A DNA stretch of 64,000 nt from Prolixibacteraceae bacterium (GTDB taxonomy: Bacteria > Bacteroidota > Bacteroidia > Bacteroidales > Prolixibacteraceae): NCBI GenBank assembly GCA_025210775.1, contig JAOARB010000011.1, forward strand, positions 1 through 64,000, read 5' to 3'. Made by a program: the position numbers and the translations under genes. The notes under the pieces are model-generated. The model did no database searches, was not told where the DNA came from, and saw nothing but the letters and a program-made list of their open reading frames with translations. How positions within the stretch are numbered: position 1 is the first letter of the stretch; each line of letters starts with the position of its first letter. Shown piece by piece: positions 18,326 to 25,827 of the stretch.

Positions 18326-18733
18326 TGTGGTAAGCTATTTGATAATCTAAACAGAGAGCGATCTCAATTGTTTATCAACATCCAATATCTTCCTATAATG
18401 ATCAGTACTTTTCCCTAAAATAAACATCAGGAGACTATCGCTGATTGGCTTTATCTATATTTACAATTTAATGATTCAAATAAGATCTATATTCTTGAGA
18501 TATAACTAACAAAAACGATAGATAATTATAAGGGATGACACAAAGATTATAATGTCATCCCTTTAAGTTCTTGTTGTTAAATAGATTCTGTCTTTACATT
18601 AATACCTCCATATCAAGGTTCATTTAAAACAAAAGCAGATGTTCGATATCAAAATATGTTTTGTTATCTATTCCCCATACATGAATGAGATTAGCATATC
18701 ATTCTTCTGTAAACAGATAGAGTTTTAGTCGCT
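18326..18733. other. Intergenic stretch with the pfl terminator
   Basis: 408 bases without a gene. The inverted repeat AAGGGATGACA / TGTCATCCCTT at 18530-18563 is a convincing stem; it lies about 170 bases past the pflA stop and may end that transcript, though the T-run is weak. The rest is AT-rich with nothing recognised. Confidence 0.55.
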
Positions 18734-19471
18734 CTAGTTTACTTTTACCATCTTAAAGTATTGAGAAAGAATCTCTTTTGCTTTGACTAGTTGTTCTGGA
18801 GTATTTTCTTTAACCTCTTTCAGTTGGTATTCCCATCCAAGAGCTTCCCATTTGTGTACACCTAGCTGATGGTAGGGTTGGATCTCTATTCTTTCGATGG
18901 TCTTAAAGTCTTTAAAATAGGCTCCCAGCTGATGTAGATATTCTGGTTGGTCGGTCCATCCAGGAACAAGAACATAACGTAACCACATCGGTTTACCTGA
19001 AGCTTCTCTATGTTGAGCAAATCGAAGTGGGTAGGTTACATCGTGTCCACCAGTAATCTTTCTATGCCATTCGTTGTCGATATGTTTGATATCTAGCATC
19101 ACTAGATCCGCATATTCATCGATCAATGTCTTGGCGTAACTATTTAACACCCTTCCATTGGTGTCCACATTGGTGTGTATCCCTTCTTCTTTTAACCTTT
19201 TAAAAAGAGGAATCAACTCCTTGCTGTGTATTAGTGGTTCTCCTCCTGAAATGGTTACTCCTCCTTCTTTCCCAAAATAACCTTTCATATTGACTGCACG
19301 ACGAACAAGATCTTCGATGTCATGAGAACTCCCTTTGTCCATTGGAATTGTATCTGGATTATGACAGTACAAACATTTGAATTTACATCCTTGTGTAAAA
19401 ATCACCATTCTTACGCCAGGACCATCATGTGTCCCGAAACTCTCGATGGAATGTACTGGTAAAGAGCTCAT
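18734..19471 (-). CDS. pflA: Pyruvate formate-lyase activating enzyme
   Basis: 245-residue radical SAM enzyme that installs the glycyl radical on PflB. The 4Fe-4S cluster motif is CKFKCLYCHNPD (CxxxCxxC), preceded by ESFGTHDGPGVRMVIFTQG; the SAM-binding GGEP reads VTISGGEPLIH, and PYHQLGVHKWEALG is the conserved C-terminal stretch. Full length. It follows pflB in the same direction, separated by 110 bases holding a strong hairpin, so its expression is probably lower than that of pflB. Acts in the cytosol under anaerobic conditions. Confidence 0.96.
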   Translation of the reverse strand: MSSLPVHSIESFGTHDGPGVRMVIFTQGCKFKCLYCHNPDTIPMDKGSSHDIEDLVRRAVNMKGYFGKEGGVTISGGEPLIHSKELIPLFKRLKEEGIHTNVDTNGRVLNSYAKTLIDEYADLVMLDIKHIDNEWHRKITGGHDVTYPLRFAQHREASGKPMWLRYVLVPGWTDQPEYLHQLGAYFKDFKTIERIEIQPYHQLGVHKWEALGWEYQLKEVKENTPEQLVKAKEILSQYFKMVKVN

Positions 19472-19502
19472 ATTATAGTCTGTTTAGTGGTCTTAAAAAA
19501 TG

Positions 19503-19544
19503 AAAGAGAGCCATTGTTCAATAATGTAACAATGGACTCTCTTT
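19503..19544 (-). terminator. Hairpin between pflB and pflA
   Basis: Near-perfect 16-bp stem AAAGAGAGCCATTGTT / AACAATGGACTCTCTTT with a nine-base loop; on the minus strand it is followed by CATTTTTTT. It lies 38 bases past the pflB stop and 32 before the pflA start, and would act as a partial terminator or mRNA-stabilising stem. Confidence 0.7.
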
Positions 19545-19581
19545 GAATTATATCTTAGACTTTTTGCTAAGCCAAGCGTTT

Positions 19582-21807
19582 TTACATCTTATCGTGGAAA
19601 GAACGAGAGATTACCTCTTGTTGTTGCTCTCTTGAAAGACGAGTAAAGTTTACAGCATAACCTGAAACACGAATAGTCAACTGTGGATACTCTTCTGGAT
19701 TCTCCATTGCATCAAGAAGGGTTTCTCTGTTCAACACATTCACATTTAAGTGGTGTGCATCACGTCCGAAATAACCGTCAAGTGTTGCTACAAGATTGGC
19801 AATACGATCTTCTCTTTCTGCTCCCAATGATTTAGGAACAATACTGAAAGTATTTGAGATTCCATCTTGTGAATCTTTATAATCGATCTTTGCTACCGAG
19901 TTTAGTGAAGCAATTGCTCCGTGGGTATCTCTACCGTGCATTGGATTCGCTCCTGGTGCAAAAGGTACTCCAGCTGCTCTACCATCTGGTGTCGCTCCTG
20001 TTTTCTTACCATACACTACATTGGAAGTGATGGTTAGAACAGAAAGTGTAGGCTCTGCATTTTTATATACTTTCAATGCTTTAAGCTCATTATTGAAATG
20101 ATTAACCACTTTTCTAGCGATATCATCTACACGATCGTCATCGTTACCATATTTAGGGAATTCACCTTCAATCTCGAAATCTACTGTCAATCCCTCTTCG
20201 TTACGAATAGGTTTTACTTTAGTGTGTTTGATAGCAGAAAGAGAATCGGCTACGATTGAAAGTCCTGCGATACCATAAGCGATATTGATGCGAGGATCTG
20301 TATCAACCAATGCCATTTGAGACTTCTCATAATAGTATCTGTCGTGCATGTAGTGGATGATATTCATCGACTCATTATATACACGAGCTACGGTATGCAT
20401 TGCAATTTTGAAGTTCTCAATTACTTGATCGTAATCTAGGTAATCGCCTTCAAGATCTTTGATGCCAGGAACCATCAATGTATTGGTGTTCTCACAACGT
20501 CCCCCATTGATTGCCAAAAGTAGAGTCTTAGCCAAGTTAGTTCTAGCTCCAAAGAACTGGATATGCTTACCAATTTCTTGGAATGAAACACAACAAGCAA
20601 TACCATAGTCATCAGAACAACGGTTCTCACGCATAAGATCGTCATTCTCATATTGGATAGAAGAAGTATCAATCGATACTTTAGAACAGAAATCTTTAAA
20701 TCCTTGAGGAAGATCTTTAGACCAAAGAATAGTAATGTTTGGCTCTGGTGATGGTCCTAGGTTGTAAAGAGTCTGTAGAAATCTAAATGAAGTCTTTGTT
20801 ACTTTTGTTCTTCCGTCAGCCAACATTCCACCAATAGATTCTGTTACCCATGTAGGATCCCCAGCAAAGATTTGCTCGTAAGCATCCATTCTTAGGTGAC
20901 GAACCATACGTAGTTTCATTACAAACTGGTCGATAAGTTCTTGTGATTCACTCTCTGTGATCGTTCCATTATCTAAATCTCTTTGGATAAAGATATCAAG
21001 GAAAGAAGAAACATTACCTAGAGACATGGCCGCACCATCTTGTTCTTTAACCGCAGCCAAATAACCCATATAAGTCCATTGAACAGCCTCTTGTGCATTT
21101 TGTGCAGGACGGTTCAACTCAAGACCATAACGGTTACCCATTTCGATCATCTCTTTTAGAGCTTTGATCTGCTCGGCAACCTCTTCTCTTAGACGAATAC
21201 GATCGTCATTCATAGGTCCTGTCAATCCATCAAGATCTTTTAGCTTGTTCTCGATTAATGTATCGATACCATAAAGTGCCAAACGACGATAGTCACCAAT
21301 AACACGACCACGTGCATAATTATCTGGAAGACCAGTAAGGAAACCTAATGATCTATATTTTCTGATCTCTTTAGTATAAACATCAAAAACACCATCATTA
21401 TGTGTCTTTGCATATTTAGTGAAGATCTCTGTAACTTTTGGGTCTACCTTTAGTCCGTGTTCTGAAACAGCTTTGGCTACAACATTGTAACCACCATAAG
21501 GCTTCATTGCACGCTTTAGAAGCATGTCTGTTTGTAATCCAACAATAACCTCATCCTCTTTTTGAATATATCCAGCTCCAAATGCATTGATGGTTGAGAT
21601 AATCTCTGTGTCAATGGCTCTAACACCATTATTTTGAAGCTCTTCCTTCAATGCTGCTCTACATATATCCCATAATCTCTTAGTGCGATCAGTTGCACCT
21701 TCAAGAAAAGAGTCGTCTCCTTCGTACGGGTTAATATTTTGAATTACAAAATCTCTAACATTAATGGATTGGCTCCATTGTCCGTCTTTAAATTCTCTAT
21801 TAGACAT
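19582..21807 (-). CDS. pflB: Formate C-acetyltransferase (pyruvate formate-lyase)
   Basis: 741 residues, the usual PflB length. It splits pyruvate with CoA to acetyl-CoA and formate by a glycyl-radical mechanism. The adjacent active-site cysteines are in [12 protein letters not shown] and the radical glycine in [15 protein letters not shown] near the C-terminus, both intact. [12 protein letters not shown] and GYGQ-like [12 protein letters not shown] segments also match. Paired with its activase pflA downstream. It marks the organism as capable of mixed-acid-type fermentation. The start [11 protein letters not shown] is well placed. Confidence 0.97.
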   Translation of the reverse strand: MSNREFKDGQWSQSINVRDFVIQNINPYEGDDSFLEGATDRTKRLWDICRAALKEELQNNGVRAIDTEIISTINAFGAGYIQKEDEVIVGLQTDMLLKRAMKPYGGYNVVAKAVSEHGLKVDPKVTEIFTKYAKTHNDGVFDVYTKEIRKYRSLGFLTGLPDNYARGRVIGDYRRLALYGIDTLIENKLKDLDGLTGPMNDDRIRLREEVAEQIKALKEMIEMGNRYGLELNRPAQNAQEAVQWTYMGYLAAVKEQDGAAMSLGNVSSFLDIFIQRDLDNGTITESESQELIDQFVMKLRMVRHLRMDAYEQIFAGDPTWVTESIGGMLADGRTKVTKTSFRFLQTLYNLGPSPEPNITILWSKDLPQGFKDFCSKVSIDTSSIQYENDDLMRENRCSDDYGIACCVSFQEIGKHIQFFGARTNLAKTLLLAINGGRCENTNTLMVPGIKDLEGDYLDYDQVIENFKIAMHTVARVYNESMNIIHYMHDRYYYEKSQMALVDTDPRINIAYGIAGLSIVADSLSAIKHTKVKPIRNEEGLTVDFEIEGEFPKYGNDDDRVDDIARKVVNHFNNELKALKVYKNAEPTLSVLTITSNVVYGKKTGATPDGRAAGVPFAPGANPMHGRDTHGAIASLNSVAKIDYKDSQDGISNTFSIVPKSLGAEREDRIANLVATLDGYFGRDAHHLNVNVLNRETLLDAMENPEEYPQLTIRVSGYAVNFTRLSREQQQEVISRSFHDKM

Positions 21808-22211
21808 ATTTAAAGTAGTATAGTTGTATATTATATGTTGTTTTTTTAATCAATACAAAACTATATTATTTATATTTGATTTGAATAAAGATTCCTTTCT
21901 AAATAAGGATTTTTTCCTCTTTATTAACGTAACAATAACAAATATCCTACTCTATTGTTTATCTTTTAAACATTCTAGATAAAAATTCAAATGTTAGAAC
22001 CGTCCGCGGGGTGATTGGTTTAGACCTGTTCAATTATTTACTCCATATGTCTCTGTTTATAATAATGAGATGAAGATTACATATCCCATCTGTCCTTGCT
22101 TAAATTGCCAATTAAGTGTCTCTAATTACAATCTTATTCGGAAGAAATACAAGTTCTACTATTGGTAAATAAGTGAGATTTTACAGATCTATTAATGATG
22201 GTTTGATAGGG

Positions 22212-22316
22212 GGTTCCTCCATGGTTCCTCCATGGTTTGTCCATGGTTTGTCCATCGATTTAGGTGTTTTCGATGGAGGAACCATGGAGCAACCATGAAC
22301 AAACCATGGACAACGG
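22212..22316. repeat. Inverted array of 11-nt tandem units
   Basis: Left half: four 11-nt units (GGTTCCTCCAT twice, then GGTTTGTCCAT twice) at 22212-22255. A 17-base centre follows, including CGA...TCG that extends pairing. Right half: four units in opposite orientation (ATGGAGGAACC, ATGGAGCAACC, ATGAACAAACC, ATGGACAACGG) at 22273-22316. The unit length is not a multiple of three, so this is not a coding repeat, and it could fold into a stem of over 40 bp with a few mismatches. Confidence 0.85.
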
Positions 22317-22337
22317 ATGTCGAAAATTACTTTTTGA

Positions 22338-22365
22338 GAAGACATTTTTTTTAGTGAACAAGCCT
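22338..22365. repeat. Dispersed 28-nt element, copy 1
   Basis: GAAGACAT, a run of T, then (A)GTGAACAAGCCTT. A near copy is at 62242-62270. Both lie shortly upstream of plus-strand genes (82 and 35 bases). Confidence 0.45.
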
Positions 22366-22446
22366 TCGTTTATACTATAAATTGTATATTTAATACAGAA
22401 AACCTTTAGCACCTAGTGTGTTAACCCTTACAAATGTCTTTTTTAT

Positions 22447-24225
22447 ATGCTTAACCACAATAATAATAATCGTATTGATGGGCTTGATTTGTACCATGCT
22501 TTTAAGAATGGTACAGAGGAACTGTCCCATTCTGTAGAGGAGATTAATAAAATAAATGTTTTTCCAGTTCAAGACTCAGATACAGGCACGAATTTATATG
22601 CTACAGTAAAAAGTATTTTAGATGATACTTTTTGGAGTAATGATTTAAAACGAACCATCAAGAATATTTCTTCTTCTGCTGTAACCAATGCCAAAGGTAA
22701 TTCAGGTTCAATATTGGCACTCTATTTGCGAGGATTTGAGAAAGCGATGGTTGCCTATTCTGAACTGACACTTTCAACTCTTGCCGATGCTTTGGGCTCT
22801 GCATACCTCTATGTTCATCGATCAATGAATAATCCACAAGAGGGTACCATCATCACTCTAATGCGAGTATGGTCGGAATATCTTCGTGAAATATCTCGTT
22901 CACATTCCGTAACGCTAAAAGAGGCTCTGCTCTCTTCTATCCCTATTCTTCGTCAATGTTTAGAGGAAACAAAGGCTCAGTTAGATATTCTTTCTAAAGT
23001 GAATGTTGTTGATGCTGGTGCTTTGGGCTTTGTTTGTTTGATTGAAGGAATGCTAAAACCCTATAAAAAAGGTCGTAGCCGAAGATATTTACCTTCCAAG
23101 AATATGGTTCTTAATGATCTTCATGATATTACAGCACCTGTCTTTCGTTACTGTTATGAGGTGAATGTGAAATCACAGAATCTTTCGGATGAAATGATAC
23201 GAAAACAATTAGAACAATGGGGAAATTCGGTTATCTGTATGTCTGATGGTGAGCTGCTGCATGTTCATATACATACCGATAGTCCGATGGTGATCTCTAA
23301 CTATTTGTCTTCGAAAGGAAAGATTGAGAAGGTGAAAGTAGATGACCTAAAACAACAATATTATTTTTCACAATTAGAAAAAGAACCTATTGCACTGGTG
23401 GTAGATTCTGCTTGTGATCTACCCAAAGAGATAATAGATAGATACCATATTTATCAAATCGCTTTACCAATGGAGATTAATGGTAATCAGCACCTAGATA
23501 GTTTGACCATTAATGGAGATATCCTTTATGATGATATGAAGCATCAAGGGGCTACATGCTATAGTTCTCAAGTGGGGCAGGGGATGTTTGAGTCTTATTA
23601 TCAGTGGTTACTTGAAAAGTACGACCATGTTATCTCTTTACATATTACAAGGAATTTTAGTGGTACTTTCGATAATGCTCTTAGGGCAGCAAAAGAGGTG
23701 GACGGCAAGTCTCATCCTCATATTGATATTTGGGATAGTGCGACGCTATCTTCTGCATATGGTATGATTGTCGAGGCTTTGGCAAAACAAATAGAAGAAG
23801 GAAAGTCGATTGATTTTCTTCGTTCTTTTTTCGAAAGTTATCGTTCTAAGGTGGACATATGGGTTTCTGTACGATCTTTAGATGCAATGGTGAAAAGTGG
23901 AAGGGTGTCGTCGAAAGTCCATTATTGGGTCGATATCTTGGGGATACATCCTGTCATTTCTATGAATAATGATGGAAAGGCCGCTTTTGGTGGTGTTGCA
24001 TTTGGATTCCATCGTTGTCTTAAAAAGATCGTAAGAAAGGTTTCTTATCGAAAGGTTAAACGGTTCCAAGTAGTCCATGTGGATGCCAGTTATGATGCCC
24101 AACGTTTAGAAAAGCAATTGTCCGATAAACTCAAAATAAACTTTTTGCCTAGCAGAAGTGTTACTCCTGTAATAGGTGTATATGCAGGACTCGGCGCTGT
24201 GGGTGTTGCAGTTGAATATGAATAA
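22447..24225 (+). CDS. FakA-FakB fusion: DAK2/DhaL plus DegV fatty acid kinase
   Basis: 592 residues combining two proteins that are usually separate. Residues 1-200 are a DhaL/DAK2 kinase domain: NVFPVQDSDTGTN (37-49) carries the Mg-ATP-binding Asp residues and NAKGNSGSILALYLRGF the following helix. Residues about 205-310 resemble the FakA middle domain (YCYEVNVK, VHIHTDSP). Residues 315-592 are a DegV domain, the fatty-acid-binding FakB: VVDSACDLPKEI, YSSQVGQGMF, LHITRNFSGTFDNA and DSATLSSAYG. Known Fak makes acyl-phosphate from free fatty acid. It leads an operon with DUF1295 (11-base gap) and plsY. Confidence 0.88.
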   Translation: MLNHNNNNRIDGLDLYHAFKNGTEELSHSVEEINKINVFPVQDSDTGTNLYATVKSILDDTFWSNDLKRTIKNISSSAVTNAKGNSGSILALYLRGFEKAMVAYSELTLSTLADALGSAYLYVHRSMNNPQEGTIITLMRVWSEYLREISRSHSVTLKEALLSSIPILRQCLEETKAQLDILSKVNVVDAGALGFVCLIEGMLKPYKKGRSRRYLPSKNMVLNDLHDITAPVFRYCYEVNVKSQNLSDEMIRKQLEQWGNSVICMSDGELLHVHIHTDSPMVISNYLSSKGKIEKVKVDDLKQQYYFSQLEKEPIALVVDSACDLPKEIIDRYHIYQIALPMEINGNQHLDSLTINGDILYDDMKHQGATCYSSQVGQGMFESYYQWLLEKYDHVISLHITRNFSGTFDNALRAAKEVDGKSHPHIDIWDSATLSSAYGMIVEALAKQIEEGKSIDFLRSFFESYRSKVDIWVSVRSLDAMVKSGRVSSKVHYWVDILGIHPVISMNNDGKAAFGGVAFGFHRCLKKIVRKVSYRKVKRFQVVHVDASYDAQRLEKQLSDKLKINFLPSRSVTPVIGVYAGLGAVGVAVEYE

Positions 24226-24236
24226 AAAATTATATA

Positions 24237-25010
24237 ATGGTTTTTGAATTAAGAATATTTCTAGAATTGATGATCGTAGCATTATTGTCGTGGTCGTTTA
24301 GTTTACGTATTCGTAGAGTTGACTTTGTGGACGTGTTATGGGGACTCTCTTTTGTATATGTAGCCATTAGGTCTTATTTCAACAATTTCTCGACGGGATG
24401 GCTCTCATTGATGTTCTTATTTATGGTGACGCTATGGGGCGTTCGATTGGCAATATATTTGTTGGTGCGTATGAAAGGAACGGAGGATAAAAGATATCAA
24501 GCTTTTCGAATCAAATATGGAATAGAACGCTATAGATGGATTAGTCTTTTCCATACTTTTGTACTCCAAATGTTGTTGGTGTTTGTTGTTTCTACCACTT
24601 TGAGGGAGTTTTTTTCGGCACCACCGAACGACTCGATTATTGGTCATCTTTTTTTGTCTTTGGGTATCTTGCTATGGGTTGTCGGATTTCTTTATGAGAG
24701 TATTGCCGATTATCAATTATATCAGTTTAAACAACGTTCCTCTGGAATCTGCAAAAGAGGTTTGTGGGCCTATTCTCGTCATCCCAATTATTTTGGGGAA
24801 TTCCTTCTTTGGTGGGGATATAGTTTGATGGCTTTTAGTCGTGGATCGATTTTCTCTTTGGTTGGAGGTCTTGTGATGACTTTCTTACTCTTACATGTCT
24901 CAGGTGTTCCGATGTTAGAGAAAAGCATGAAAGAGAAGAAAGGTTTTGATCAGTACCAAAAGGATATCCCTTCTTTTCTTCCTCGTTTGAGTAAAAACAA
25001 CAACAAATAA
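24237..25010 (+). CDS. DUF1295 membrane protein (ICMT / steroid 5-alpha-reductase-like)
   Basis: 257 residues with six or so hydrophobic helices. The DUF1295 signature is present: RRVDFVDVLWGLSFV in the first third and a C-terminal SRHPNYFGEFLLWWGYSLMA, the cofactor-binding region shared with isoprenylcysteine methyltransferases and NADPH-dependent steroid reductases. It sits 11 bases after the Fak fusion and 7 bases before plsY, so all three are one transcription unit. Its place suggests a role in fatty acid or lipid modification, but no activity can be deduced. Confidence 0.82.
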   Translation: MVFELRIFLELMIVALLSWSFSLRIRRVDFVDVLWGLSFVYVAIRSYFNNFSTGWLSLMFLFMVTLWGVRLAIYLLVRMKGTEDKRYQAFRIKYGIERYRWISLFHTFVLQMLLVFVVSTTLREFFSAPPNDSIIGHLFLSLGILLWVVGFLYESIADYQLYQFKQRSSGICKRGLWAYSRHPNYFGEFLLWWGYSLMAFSRGSIFSLVGGLVMTFLLLHVSGVPMLEKSMKEKKGFDQYQKDIPSFLPRLSKNNNK

Positions 25011-25017
25011 AATTCTT

Positions 25018-25617
25018 ATGAATCATTTCTTTATTTATTATATCCTTGCTTTTTTTATCGGCTCTATTCCTTCTGGATTATGGTTAACCAAAGCTTTTTA
25101 TGGTTTTGATATTCGCAAAAAAGGAAGTGGCAATATAGGCTCTACCAATGTTGGACGTTTTACTTCAAGACAATTGGCTCTATTGGTGCAGATATGTGAT
25201 ATGTTGAAAGGCCTAATTCCTGTTGCATTTGTGATGTATGTTTATGGTTCGGGACATGTGAATAGTTATCGTATTGCTTTTGTTCCTGTTTTAGGGCATT
25301 GCTTCTCCATCTTTGCTGGCTTTAAAGGAGGCAAAGGAGTGAATACCTCTATTGGAGCATATGTTTTGCTAAATCCAATCTCTACTATTATCGGTATCGC
25401 TGTCTATTTTATCATCAAACGTTTGACACATTATGTTTCGATGGGCTCTATGGCGATGAGTGCAAGCTGGGTGATTTCTTCTGTTATTATCTATTCAAAC
25501 CCCCATCAAGCCCTTCTGGCTTTTGTCCTTTGCATTATAATTGTTCTGCGTCATCGCGAAAATATTACCCGATTGATGAAAGGAGTGGAGCCAAAAACGA
25601 CTAATATGATGAAATAA
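25018..25617 (+). CDS. plsY: Acyl-phosphate:glycerol-3-phosphate acyltransferase PlsY
   Basis: 199 residues, five membrane helices, inner membrane. PlsY uses acyl-phosphate to acylate sn-glycerol-3-phosphate at position 1, the first step of phospholipid synthesis. The three catalytic motifs are present: GSIPSGLWLTK, KKGSGNIGSTNVGR (motif 1/2 with the glycine loop) and GHCFSIFAGFKGGKGVNTSIG (split across motif 2/3). The last gene of the Fak operon; upstream FakAB supplies its substrate, which makes the context unusually coherent. Confidence 0.95.
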   Translation: MNHFFIYYILAFFIGSIPSGLWLTKAFYGFDIRKKGSGNIGSTNVGRFTSRQLALLVQICDMLKGLIPVAFVMYVYGSGHVNSYRIAFVPVLGHCFSIFAGFKGGKGVNTSIGAYVLLNPISTIIGIAVYFIIKRLTHYVSMGSMAMSASWVISSVIIYSNPHQALLAFVLCIIIVLRHRENITRLMKGVEPKTTNMMK

Positions 25618-25723
25618 ACACACTTCAAAAATTCAGTTTTGTGTATTTATTGTACAAAAATGTGTTTTTTAGATTTCTTTATTATTTGTGCAAAGTCATA
25701 TTTTGTATCATTGTTAAATAAAT

Positions 25724-25783
25724 AAAAAGAGTCGTTCTTCGCCTACCCCCGGATTAGCTCTAATCAGGCGATAGACTCTTTTT
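25724..25783 (+). terminator. Large hairpin between plsY and the PL8 gene
   Basis: AAAAAGAGTC at 25724-25733 pairs with GACTCTTTTT at 25774-25783; inside, CGCCT pairs with AGGCG around a C-rich loop. It ends in a T-run on the plus strand. It may terminate the plsY operon, or be a leader element of the lyase gene that starts 45 bases later. Confidence 0.65.
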
Positions 25784-25827
25784 ATCTTTTGTAAGACGAT
25801 AGAACAATGTAAAACACAAAATATACC

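Larger units (their letters stand above)
21808..22446. other. Gene-free region between divergent pflB and fakAB genes
   Basis: 639 bases carrying the upstream regions of both divergent genes. It holds the 11-nt inverted tandem repeat at 22212-22316 and a short element at 22338-22365 that recurs near 62.2 kb. No open frame with coding character was seen, and no full-consensus promoter with correct spacing could be fixed for either gene. Confidence 0.6.

Noticed and set aside
22212..22316. CRISPR-like array
   Set aside because: Units are only 11 nt, contiguous without spacers, and inverted in the second half; no cas genes nearby.
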